Positions 34,684-45,713 of a stretch of 64,000 nucleotides of DNA are shown here, piece after piece. How positions within the stretch are numbered: position 1 is the first letter of the stretch; the number at the start of each line of letters is the position of its first letter. The notes beneath the pieces are model-generated. The model made no database searches. It was not told the DNA's origin and saw nothing but the letters and a program-made list of their open reading frames with translations. This stretch comes from Exophiala sp. HKRS030 (taxonomy: Eukaryota > Ascomycota > Eurotiomycetes > Chaetothyriales > Herpotrichiellaceae): positions 4,960,001 to 5,024,000 of the forward strand of contig JAHWDD010000005.1 of the NCBI GenBank assembly GCA_023897205.1, given 5' to 3'. The position numbers and the translations under genes are program-made.

Positions 34684-36559
34684 GGAACTTTGAAGCGACC
34701 TTCAAACCCCGGAAATAATAAGCATCGAAAGTGCGAGAGGCGGCGCGAACGGTGTGGGCAAGGCGCAAGAAGCACTGATCTGGCCCTAGAAACGCCATAC
34801 ATCGACCGAGAGTGGCTTGTGAGCTAGACTGAAGGAACGAGAAGGTCAAGAGTAGCTCCACAGGCTCTCGTTCGTGGCCTTGGGACGGTGTAAACCCTGT
34901 GTATGGATTGTGTGCCTTATCAGCCAGTAGTGCATTTGTTGCCTGCTCGCTGGTAGCGGAACGCTGGTCCGAATGGTGAAGTTCGATGGAGCTTGACAGC
35001 CGGTGGACCGTAAGTTGTGAACAGACATATGTGACCGCTAGTACCCGCAGATGGATGGAATCGTGGACCTACATCTTGAGCGGGCTTTAATGCCTGTCTG
35101 TATCATCATCGTCTGTGGGGATTAGTCAATGCAAGTATGCAGAAAGTGGATTCGCCTAGCCACAAGCTACGGAGTGAATGTGGCAATTCTGCTGGCAAAC
35201 TTCATACCTCGGAATCAATGTCCTATGTGGCTAAATGTTAGTCGTTGCAAAGCGAAAGCTGCGAAGATCTCTACAGTACGGAGTACATTCGAACGGCAGG
35301 AAATCCTTGATTCGACCCACTTGTGGCGCATGTTGCCAGAAAGAATGACATGGCACTGGCCGTTTCGTGCCCACTCAACGCGTTGTTCGACGTGCGCTGT
35401 TTAATGTCGAGTGACCCTACCTACAGCACGAATCGTACATAGTGGAACCGCTTGATTATCCTGGAGAGGGCCATAGTGAAATCCTGTCCGGAGAGTAGAT
35501 CAAACTGGTTACGAGGTTCAAACCTGGATGATAGCGATAGTCATGTTCAATTGTGTCATGAACGTGTATCCTGTTAGGTATGAGTGGCAAGACCAAGTGG
35601 TAGAGCTTGCGGAAGTCCTGTCAGTAAGGTTCTGCTTTTGTCGATCTTCAACTGCTTCAGTTAGATTGCGGCGTGGCCTGCCAAGGGAGCCCGACCAGGG
35701 TAAAACAGGCAAGCCACAGTCCCAGACTTCATGCATTCTCCGCTTTCGGCTTCTACGATGTTCTGGATGCCATAGACCCGACCTGGGGAGATACCGAGTC
35801 CCTGAGAACGATGGGTCCTTGTGAAAGCTTTGGAGGGACACGGAAGATTCGAGATATGGGGGATTTTTTACCACGACAAATTCTCATCAAGCGACCATGC
35901 TTTGGTGCTGATCTGGTCACATGTGCAAGCCTCGACGAAAGAGGCGCTTGCGACCTTGACGAAGCACCATGATACTGGTGGTTGGAACAGACGAAGTTGG
36001 AGCCCTGAGGGTCTAAGAGCACTAAAAATCCACAAGTTCAGTAGTGTGTTTTTGGGATACACAAGAGACTCCCCGGGCGTGCAATGTAGCCGAAGGAAAT
36101 CGTCGCACCGAGTTTTTTGAAGCAAGACCCGTTTGCGAGACATCCGGCGCGGGTACGGTTGACAGTTGGCAGAACGCCAGTAAGCTGGGTCAAGCGTCAA
36201 GGGATTGGCGCTCGTTCGTCTGCTAGAAGGTGACGAATGACTCCTGGTCTATGGGGCCGAACATGTCCACCCACATTCGAGTTCGCTACAAACCGCTAGT
36301 CAAAGTGCACTCTGTTTATTGTGTTCGGTTGAGGAGCCTTGAATCCTTGATTTTGTAAGCATGAAGATAAGATCCAAGTTGGGTGAAATCGCACCTGATT
36401 GACGACAAACATGTCCAAAAATTGTCCTCTCAGCAGGGCCGTCAGAGTCATGCGTTCCAGTCACGAACTTAGGATATCCTAAAGGCCAGACTTTTTCTGC
36501 TGAATCGGTGGACGTGGGACGCCAATGGCAGTTACAGGGGGGAGGGAAGTAAAACATTT

Positions 36560-36598
36560 GTGGGTTGCTCGCTGTGGGTTGTGGGTTGTGGGTTGTGG
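36560..36598. repeat. Heptanucleotide repeat, GTGGGTT
   Basis: Period-7 tract: GTGGGTT, one variant unit GCTCGCT, then three perfect GTGGGTT copies and a partial one. Confidence 0.85.
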
Positions 36599-39282
36599 CG
36601 CCGCTCCTGCAGGTTTGATGGGAAAGGCAACAATCGGCAGATGGGAAAGAGCAAAGCTGGAAATGAATTCCCATCCTCAGCCCGAGGGAAAGCGGGTGCC
36701 GGCCAGTCATGAGTCTAGACAACCTGACAAGGCCACCCAGGCGCCAGGCTCCTAGCACACCTACGCCGAACGGATAGTCAGCAAGCAGGCCGTGGCAGGC
36801 CAACAACCTACCTTGGTCGTGCGTTGGTGTGCGTGGTGTGGCAGGGCAAGAGCCACCAAAGGGTTCACAAGGTTCACGTGAGTTCAGTACCTCCCGGACA
36901 GGTACCGGAGTTTCGGAACGGAAGAAGTTTTCAGCGGGGGCCAAGCACGATGATCCTTGCGTCATCAGTTGTCATCATACTCTGTCTGCTTCTTTCAACC
37001 TCACTCGTATACTCATTGTGTCTCTTCCGCCTGCTGTTGATCTTCCCATTTCCAGTATTAAAGACGGCCCAATCTTCTGCAGTGGGGGAAGTGGCAAGCA
37101 CTTGCATCATACCTGCTGAATATCACCCCAAAATAGAAGTCCGTCCAACGACTTTGCGAATAATCGTCCCTCTTATCACCCATGACGTAATATTTGATGC
37201 CCTTGCGGTATAATCCTCTTACACCGAGACGACCACCCAACGACAACAGCCACATTTCATTTGCTTTGGTGGCTGTACTTTTTTTGTTCATGTTACGTTC
37301 CAGACTGACTCCTCATATCCACGTGCCAACCTTTCACCCAGATGCCACCTACCTGCATGTCTAGGTCAGAACCCACATAAAAGGCCGGATGCCTACAAAA
37401 CCCAACTGATCGGCACAAACCTTGGATACAATCTACCACAAACTCAGAGGGCTCATACCTCCAAGAAACCATCCTGACACCAGGCTTTGCCACCGCTAAA
37501 CCTTGTTCATAGAACTAGGCACTCTGACAACCTTGGTTGTGGCGACCTGAATCCTTTCGAAGCTTCCTGCCGATATTCTACATCCTCACTTCAAAATCAG
37601 GTCACCTTCATACACGCCTGACAGCGTAGCTAAGTATCCGAAAAGGCGTCTGCATTTACGGCCCAGTGCCAGTCATACGCCATACTCGGCTACCATACTG
37701 TCACGTGTGTCCTAGCACTTGACCAAAAAAAGATCGACAAAGCATGAACCGGTTACGCCGAACTCACAGCCCACTGGTAAATCTTGTCTGAAAGAACTCA
37801 CTCTCGCTCCTGACAACAAATTTCCAACGCTGGGCTTTGTGATTCGGGTAACGGCTGACTTGTCAATGAAGCACCAAGATTCCCGGCTTGCGAATCTTGC
37901 CTTGGGTTGCTGTCACGCAATCTGAACCCGGCATGAATGCGGCCCGGAACGTTGACCTCCTTCCGATTTGGCGTGGCGAGAATTTTCCAGAGGTCAGGAC
38001 TAATGCGATGCTCAACGTGAGTATTTTGGAGCTTCCTGATGAGAAGGCAAACAGGGGGGAGCCTCAAGTTGGCATGGTGTATCACCCAATCATATTGCCA
38101 ACTGCATGTCTCAAAGCATTTACCGTTGGCCAAAATTACCGCCCTAGCGTGCTTGGACTGGCAAGTAGGAGAATCTGTGCTGGGTCGAGATCTCGACCCG
38201 AAGTTCCTGTCATTGAATCAATCGTCGCTACCATCAACTCGGGAGACTGGAAAAAATCGCAGGGAAAATTGTGGACGAACCTCAAAGCGAGTGGTACCTT
38301 CTGTGTTGAATTCAATAGGACCCATCTCTCGCGCCAGATTGAAACATGCATGATGCTTGGTGACGAGGGCACAGCAGAATCCCTGATCGTCAACTTCATT
38401 GGCGAATCGTCCAGAACGTTGCACTCATGAAGTTCGGTCGACCCTGAAGTGAGTCCACTACAGCACACCTTTTGCAGATTGCACGTGGTAAGATCCCTGC
38501 CAAGGTTCAGATACTTTCCGGTTTCGAATATGATCGATTCGTCAGGGGCAGACCAATCAACCTGACGATATCTTAACTTCTCCAGGCCTTCTTCTTAGTT
38601 CAGCGGCAAATCATGGTCACGACGAAGACTGCAGATAAAACATGCTTCCAATCAACTCAGCCCATCTGTGTCTCGCTGGAATCGTCCTCGTTGGCAGCAA
38701 AATCCAGAGTCCATCACAGTGACTGGGGAAACCCTCGCTGTCAAATGGTCAAGCTCAAAACTCCCATATCAGACTACATGCCAAGCACAAGAAAGGATTG
38801 CTCTATCTCGCTCATGCCTCGCACCATAACTCAACGGTTCGCAAGGAATAAGCCCTACCCCACACGGACGAGCTGAAACCCCCTTTTTCGATGTCCAATG
38901 TAGCCGCTATGGTAGAAAATTCCGCCAATGAATCTTGTCTTCCCTTCCGATGTGCCATTCCTACTGTGCACGCTGCGCTGAGCGTCTTCTTGAGTTCCAA
39001 TCATCTGATCTGCACCTATGAGTCCCCGTTTTGAAGACCACAGCATACACTGACCCTGTACATACGAGCAAGACCTGTTGCGCACAATACAGTAACCAAT
39101 CCTCGAAAACCCACATTTGCAAACCCAAGGGATACATTGCCCAATCAGACGGTGATATACCATACTATCTACGTCCACCAGAGTCATGATATTCTCATAC
39201 CAATCTTCCAAGCCACCTGTTTCAAAAAATCATCAACGCCAATTCTCTGAACCCTCCCTGCTCTGCTCGCTGGTCCACTAAC

Positions 39283-39292
39283 TACCTAGGTA
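39283..39292. promoter_or_regulatory. Palindrome TACCTAGGTA
   Basis: One of five exact copies of this 10-bp palindrome in the window. Confidence 0.35.
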
Positions 39293-39307
39293 CGGTAGTC
39301 AGTACTC

Positions 39308-39327
39308 GCACGCACGCACGCACGCAC
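39308..39327. repeat. Tetranucleotide repeat, GCAC x5
   Basis: Perfect GCAC run. A TTTG-type tract (about 39376-39405) follows 50 bp downstream. Confidence 0.85.
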
Positions 39328-39588
39328 TGCTCACCAGCCTAACTTGCAAGTTAGTTAGTCCCGCACCTCACTCCATGTTTGTTTCTTCGTTTGTTTGTTT
39401 GTTTGCATCGCAACGCATGCGAACTCTACAAGGGACTATCATCTATCCACAAACAAGTTCCACCCAGGCCCGTTCGCATTGCTCATTGCCATACAGGCAC
39501 GAGTCGACGGACTCCGTTTGAGCGTTTACTTCACATCTCGCATTTCTGCAAAGCATAGGGTTCAATACGTGCGTGGAGGGGGTAAGTG

Positions 39589-39590
<2 letters not shown>

Positions 39591-39630
<40 letters not shown>
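39591..39630. repeat. Trinucleotide microsatellite, (CAT)13
   Basis: Forty uninterrupted bases of CAT repeat, the longest perfect microsatellite in the window, in non-coding DNA. Confidence 0.95.
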
Positions 39631-39846
39631 GAGATATACCTACCTCCCTGCCTGGGTCAAACGGGCGGCGTGTCTGCGGTAAGACACCTACCCACCTACA
39701 CCTTCCCAGCCAGATGGCCAGATATTAATGTGTCGTGGATCAATTCGTGAATGGGTCTTGTATTATTACCTCCTAAGGCCCTTCGAGGGCGGGATCACTT
39801 GATATATCGCCCATCGAGGGTCGAGAGGGTGATTGACGGATATAAG

Positions 39847-39856
39847 TACCTAGGTA
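39847..39856. promoter_or_regulatory. Palindrome TACCTAGGTA
   Basis: Another exact copy of the recurrent palindrome, fifteen bases before the period-7 repeat at 39871. Confidence 0.35.
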
Positions 39857-39870
39857 AAGCAAATCATTAT

Positions 39871-39905
39871 GCTCGATGCTCGATGCTCGACGCTCGCTGC
39901 TGGAT
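39871..39905. repeat. Heptanucleotide repeat, GCTCGAT x5
   Basis: Five adjacent 7-bp units: GCTCGAT, GCTCGAT, GCTCGAC, GCTCGCT, GCTGGAT. Confidence 0.85.
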
Positions 39906-40386
39906 GCCAATTTTCCACATTCCGTTTTTCCCTGTCAAGAAATGTCCAACCTGTAATGCCTCGGCCTTGCAAGAGGCATCTCATTCTCCTTCTTGGGGAA
40001 AAGGGCAGCTCGGGCTTTGTCCGCCGCTTCCAATGCAAATCATTAAGTAATCCCCGGTGACATCCATGAAAAGCAGTAATGCGACGCAACTAAGTAAGAA
40101 GAGTATATATAGCCAATGTCGGTTCCATATCAACACCCACATCCACAATCATTCATATTCAACGTCACGCGTCCAGGACAAGGTCCCGAATTGGTTACTC
40201 GACGTGTCGTAACCAAAGACAAAGAGTGACCCGTCTCGTTGTCCGAGAGTATGTCTCAAACGGACAACCAACCAAAAATCCATCCCCTGCGTTTACATGT
40301 CTCGTCACACATCAATCGTAACGCAAATCGTCATAGTCACTTGAATCACACAAGACTTCGAAATCCATAACACGTCTATACCGATG

Positions 40387-43300
40387 CTATCGCTCTCCCA
40401 ACCCCGTGACTTTGCCCGTGAATCTCGACCCAGTACTACTGCGTTTCTGAAGTTTCGTTGAGCCGTCTGAAGAGGATGGTGGGAGGGGAGACGCTTTGTT
40501 TAGAATGGGTAAAGGTCCGAGCATGTCTGTCGCGGTGCCGCCGTGATAAGCTGTCGGACCGCCCCTGGATGTGCGTTGGTCAATATATAATTGCGCGGCA
40601 GGCGAAAGAGGAATCGGAGGTGGTTCATTCGGGACTTCGGCACCATTTTGAATGAGCAGTTCAGCCAGAGGGAATGCTTTCACCGAGTTGGCCGAAGGCT
40701 GTGGGGTGTTTGAGTGAGACGAGACTGGGCGAGCTGGATCTGCGGCCGCCAGAGCAAGAAATACTGCATGGGTATTTCGTGATCGATCATGAGCATTGAC
40801 GTTTGCTCTTTTCGCAATGTTTTGCAGCACACCTTGAATATCATGTCGTTTGATCGATGTTAGCATTGCATCGTCGGCTGTGCCATACTGGCTGACCACA
40901 TCAACGTAGGCTCGTTCAACATATTTCGCAGTGATAAATTTCAGACGCTGATCTCTTGTAGCACCCGGGCCGGGTTTGATGGATCTATCAAGTAGAGCCT
41001 CCCATACCATGTTACTGACGCGATTGCCGATGGCCATTAGCAGCTCAACGATGTCGTTGGTAAAGGAGTGGACATCCAGTGTCAAAGATCGAATCTTGGA
41101 AACATGTGTCCCAAGGGAGCGGTGTATGCCACCACATTCAATACACAGAATGATGCCCAGATTCAACGACACCCACTCGACCTTGGAAGTAGATCCACAA
41201 TCAGCACAATATTGATTACCTTGGTCGGTATTTCGAATCTGCTCTAGAAGCTTGGAGGGATTCTCGTCATAGCTGTTGCTGCTTGTACGAGTGTATGTGG
41301 GCCTGGCACCAACTGTGATTCTGCGTGAAACACCAATTGAGTCATTCTTCTGTGAATAGCCATGCGGACCAGATTGTGACGAGCTTTTCCCGGTGAGAAC
41401 ATGTCCATACTCACGTCCGAGAGCTTCTTTGCGCGGTTGCTGGGATGATTGTCCACCGAACTCCATGGCACTCTGTAATGCGTTGTTGATAGAGCCGATC
41501 CAATTGTTCATTTCATCCTCGGTTGTTGCTTGGTATACCCGTTTGTATTGCGGTGTTATGACTTCAAAGCAGAATCTTCTCTCAGCATCGCGCGCCATTC
41601 GTACAGATGCAACTCGGAGATCAATCGGGTCACGATGTAGGTCGAGTTTGTCTTTCCAATTACTGTACTCGGAAAGCTTGCCCTGATCGAGGACTATCCA
41701 AAACCTATCTATGTTAGCCGAGAAATTCTGGGATTCGAGAATTCTAACTTACTTGTGCCAAGCCTGCTTGTTAATACCCTTGGGGTCAATATGCGAACCA
41801 GGTCTGCTAAGAGCCCACAACAAGCCCTCCTTGCGAATTTGTGGGGCACCCGATTTTTCACTCGCTGCCACGGAACTCTCATCTAGGTCTCGTATGCCCT
41901 TGAACTTGCTCGGAGTCGGAACGACGGGTGCACCACCCGGAGAAGTTGAGAGAGGGTTGCTCGGGATGGCTTGCAAGGTATTGTTCGTTGTTGGAGACAG
42001 AGTCTTGGTTGACGCATATCCGAACTGGGAGCTCGTGCTATCAGCCCTGCTTAGATCTGTGTCGGAGGCATATCCCGCGGAGCCATTTTGGACTGGTCCT
42101 TGATTGGGTGTAGCCAAGGGATTGGGGACTGTGGCTTCGCTTTCAACAGTAGTTGGGCCATTCTTCTCCAGATTTCTCCGTTTTTCTTCCCGCTCTGTCC
42201 TTTGAAGTTTGTACTCTTTGTCGGCATTTCCTACTTCTTTCACAAGCGCGTCCAAGCGAGGGGTATAAGTATCAACTCGCTTGGAAGCAGCAAGGAATGA
42301 CTTTGTATGGCTGTCAGCATACTTGGTGAGTTGGGATAGCAGCTCCTGCTCCTTGCGACCACCGTGCAGATCTTGCATAAAAGTGGAATAATCAAACCTC
42401 TTCAACTCGAAGTTTTTCTTCTTGCTTTGATATTTGGAATCACTTTCTGCGCGTTTCTTGTCCTTGAGCGAGTCTTGACGCTGGCCTAGATATCTGCTGA
42501 CGTAGGCATAATAGTCTCGACTTTCGTCCTCGAAATCCTTCTTTTTGGACTCGGCTTGCTTGATGTCCATGTTGTATAGTTTTGAAATGGGATCAATGAT
42601 TTGTTTTTGCAACAAAACTCCGGTCTCTTTTTCGTACTTTAGAATTCTTTGTGCAATGTTTGTAAAGTAATGGTCGATGGCAGGTTTGAATGCGGTGGCG
42701 TTTGAACTCGATGCCTCTTGAAGTGCAAGATGAAAAGCCGACATGGCTTGATTGTATTCGACTTGAGCTAGCTGCGCGGCTTCGGCTTTTTTCAAGACCT
42801 TCTTTATCTGAACGCGCATATTACCAGTCTTTTGCTCGAGAGCCTTCATGGTGGCCCTGAAAACAGGCCCATCCTCGACGGCACTGACGTCTTCACCAGG
42901 ACGATTACAATGCACATCAATGACGGGAAGGCTCTGCGCAGGATCGACCACTGTAGAGGCCGTTGAGTTCAAGTCGCTCGAGGAGATATGTGGTGACGGT
43001 GGGGCCTGGAACTCAGTTGGTAGGGCCTCCAAATCACTCACAGTTGATTGATATGATTGAGAAGAGGCAATCCGCCCCCGTTGACTTGGAACAGACAGTT
43101 CGAAACCGGGGGAGGCGAGTGGTGTAATGGCTGGGGGTACATTATTGTGGACCCAGAAAGAGAAGGAGGCCAACGTGTTCAATCTGTGGGCCCGGGAATC
43201 GTACTCGAGAAAACTACAGGTGTTGCGCCAACCGCCGCCTTTGTCTTCAAAGGCCTTTGGAGGTTTCCACCGCCAGTGCCACTCGTAAGTAACTGAAGGA

Positions 43301-43908
43301 TTTCCACTGGTTTGAAAGTCGCCAATAAATTGTACATTGGAGTTCTTGTGTAAATTGGGATCAGCGTGAAATTCACGAGTAATCAATGTATCCAACTCTT
43401 TCGTATTATGCGCGTAGGCAAAGGTCAAGCCGGTGATGTTGGTATCGACGGCTGGAGTGGCAGTGGAAGGTGTGGCAGGCAGAGGGGCTGAGTTTTGGCG
43501 GGTGACAAAGGTGAAATGGAGGTCAAGTTCATCCTCCAGGTCCAGCCTAGGAAGGAATGAAAGAGCTGGAGATTCAGGGTCCTGTGCAAGCAGTCAACAA
43601 GCTATCCCGTCCGAGGAGATATCGGTTGTCGTTGAACCATACCTGTATATACGTTATAGGCCTGAAGTCTTGAGGGTCGGCCCTCCCAACAAGGCGCGCC
43701 GCAGGATATGCATTAGGGGTGGCGGTCAAGAGGACTTTTCGGCGAGCATTCGTGACGGAAATGGATGAAATGGAGACTAGACAAGAGTCAGCAGGGAAAT
43801 CGTTGATGGACCGAGAATCGAGATGGAGACGGGTAAGAACATACGACGGGACTGGTCCTTGAGATAGAGAAGAGAGCCATCATCGAGTCTACTGCTGACA
43901 TTCCCCAT
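40387..43908 (-). CDS. BAR-PH-ArfGAP protein (fungal Age1/Csx2 type) with N-myristoylation signal
   Basis: Exons in gene order 43908-43845, 43776-43643, 43581-41753 and 41704-40387; introns 68, 61 and 48 nt. The frame closes at 1114 aa. The start MGNVSSRLDDG fits the MGxxxS rule for N-myristoylation. A long helical region (about 300-525: MRVQIKKVLKKAEAAQLAQV, YEKETGVLLQKQIIDPISKL) is BAR-like for curved membrane. A PH domain follows (about 645-750: RKEGLLWALSRPG, FWIVLDQGKLSEY, FCFEVITPQYKRVYQATTED). The ArfGAP zinc finger is CADCGSTSKVEW...CIECGGIHRSLGTHVSKIRS with its arginine finger. A C-terminal part (about 920-1000) has ankyrin-like character. It would stimulate GTP hydrolysis on Arf at Golgi or endosomal membranes, targeted by the lipid, BAR and PH parts together. 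Confidence 0.93.
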
Positions 43909-45713
43909 CTCTGGAAGCCTGGCGTTCAGGCGAAGGATCTAAGATGCGCCAGGACGGGCGGGATAGGGGGAGGGGCGACGACGAGGGCCAGATGACTTGC
44001 AGACCAGGGAGGAATATCGGCAGTGGATGAGTTGTGGTGAGTTTGATGTATGTCTAAAGGAGATGGGGTAATGAAGGAGATAGAAACATGCAATGGATCA
44101 ATGTGTAGAAGTAATGAAAGGCGCGTTGGTATGGTGGTAGTGGGGGAAACTTGGTGACAAAAGACCAAAAACGTGTTAGCAGGAAGACATGAAGATGGTG
44201 AGTGCCGTTGGTTGTTGGTTGTTGGCCGTTGGCCGTTGGCTGTTGGCTGTTGGCTGTGAGGTTGTAACTCCAAATCTGTTCGTCCCAAATCTGCGGTGCT
44301 TGTATTTGTCGAAGATGCAGGATCGGGACTCAGATTTCCATTGCTGACCCAAGATTGGATCATCGGTTGTGCATGACTTGACTGGGGAAAGACGCTCGAC
44401 CAAACAATAATAAGCCTAGCACCTACGGAGTACGCGGGAGTAGTAACTAATAGGCCGTTAGTTAGGAAGACCGTGGAAGACGTGGGACCCTTAGTTAGTG
44501 GTTGGCAGCTGCTAACTCGCTGGCCGGTAAATAAGCATCGAGTCCTCAGTACCCTGTCACTGCCTGTCTGGCTCACTGATGCCTATACCAAGTCCGGACT
44601 ACAACCAACCACCAGGCAAAGGCCACAGCCTACCTACATACTACTAGGCCACCAGGCTGCCAGGCTACCAGGCCACCGGACAGTTAGAAAGCTTTTGAGA
44701 CCGTTGTGCACCTCCTACTTGAAGATTCGCTAGAATCTGCAGGGTGCCGCCTACATGCAGCTGATATCAACCCAATTCCTCTTCGACATCCTCTTATCAT
44801 TCTGCCTGCACCCGAGGAGCCCGTGTTAGTGGACATGATTGAGAGGAACCCGTCAATCATCCGTAATAGTATCCTAGGAGGCTCTCCTGCTTTGTGGGGT
44901 CAAATCTAACGCCAAAGAGGGGGTCTAAGGAGTCTTTAGGCGTTTGGCCTGCAGAGATGCCCGCCGCTACGATCGATGCCTCATGCCCGAAAGAATTCCG
45001 CTTGGCGGCGCCATCCGCACAACCGCCACGCTCTGTGAATAGGCGCCCAAAGGTCTAACATGGGTTTCTTAAAACATACTTGGGTTTCATCTATTAGGAA
45101 TTTAGACCTCGACGAGTGAATCTCTCTTCTTTTGAGTGCCTGCACAGTCGCTATTGCAAAGTATGGTTTACTAAGGAGGACCACGTAAGACATGCTTCAA
45201 TGTTGAGATTGTACCTTTAGGGACCAGAGTGCGCCAAGTCTCGCCACTTTTAAGCTTAATCGACCCGTCCCCGGCGAAACAAGCGAACAATCTTCATGAA
45301 CCTGCGGCACCTGCGGGTTGCTGGCTTGCCGCGCCCAGTATTAATCCACATTACCGGTATAGATGCCACAGAGGACGTCTATGTAGGTAGTTGCTGAACA
45401 CACCGTACTGTGTCGATCGAGGTATTTGTCTTTGACGCATGGAAACCGAGCTCTTTGAGCATCACGTCTTTTCCCTATGCTTTGAATTCTGTCAAGTCAT
45501 ACTCAAGGGAGAGATCCGGATGAAAACACCTGCAAACCATCTCTCTCAAACAAAGCCCTTCGTTTGCACAGGAAACACCAATTGACACGCTATCGAGATA
45601 CAAATTTACACGGCTCTGGGTATCGTCTTTCGAGGAATCATTACATCATAAAAAGCATCCTGTGCTTTCCGCTTTGCTGTAGGGCACACTCACGCATTCT
45701 CGTTCCCTCCCAC
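43909..45713. other. Intergenic between two minus-strand genes
   Basis: 1.8 kb: upstream region of the ArfGAP gene and 3' flank of the ZZ/EF-hand gene. It has a period-7 repeat (44207-44255) and an 8-bp CCAGGCTN-type tract (about 44646-44682). No gene seen. Confidence 0.55.
44207..44255. repeat. Heptanucleotide repeat, GTTGGYY x7
   Basis: Seven units arranged as GTTGGTT x2, GTTGGCC x2, GTTGGCT x3: the variants lie in blocks, as expected of stepwise slippage. Confidence 0.9.

Larger units (their letters stand above)
33793..40386. other. 6.6-kb gene-poor interval with simple repeats
   Basis: The left end is the promoter and leader of the YTH gene; the right end is the 3' flank of the ArfGAP gene. 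Open frames exist (for example 180 codons at 37888-38430 and 221 codons at 36300-36965) but none shows a domain, and opposing frames overlap them. Several short tandem repeats and two TACCTAGGTA palindromes lie at 39.2-39.9 kb. A long non-coding transcript or a fast-evolving small-protein gene could be hidden here; I cannot support one. Confidence 0.5.

Noticed and set aside
35450..35535. tRNA-like GGTTCAAACC (B-box-like)
   Set aside because: The flanking bases do not pair as a T-stem and no acceptor stem can be formed.
36300..36965. 221-codon minus-strand frame
   Set aside because: Partly encoded by a period-7 repeat, composition looks random, no motif.
37888..38430. 180-codon plus-strand frame
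   Set aside because: No domain, no splice support, and overlapped by frames on the other strand; kept only as a candidate within the gene-poor interval.
39591..39905. Repeats considered as CRISPR or telomere-like array
   Set aside because: They are simple tandem microsatellites with no spacers and no TTAGGG units.
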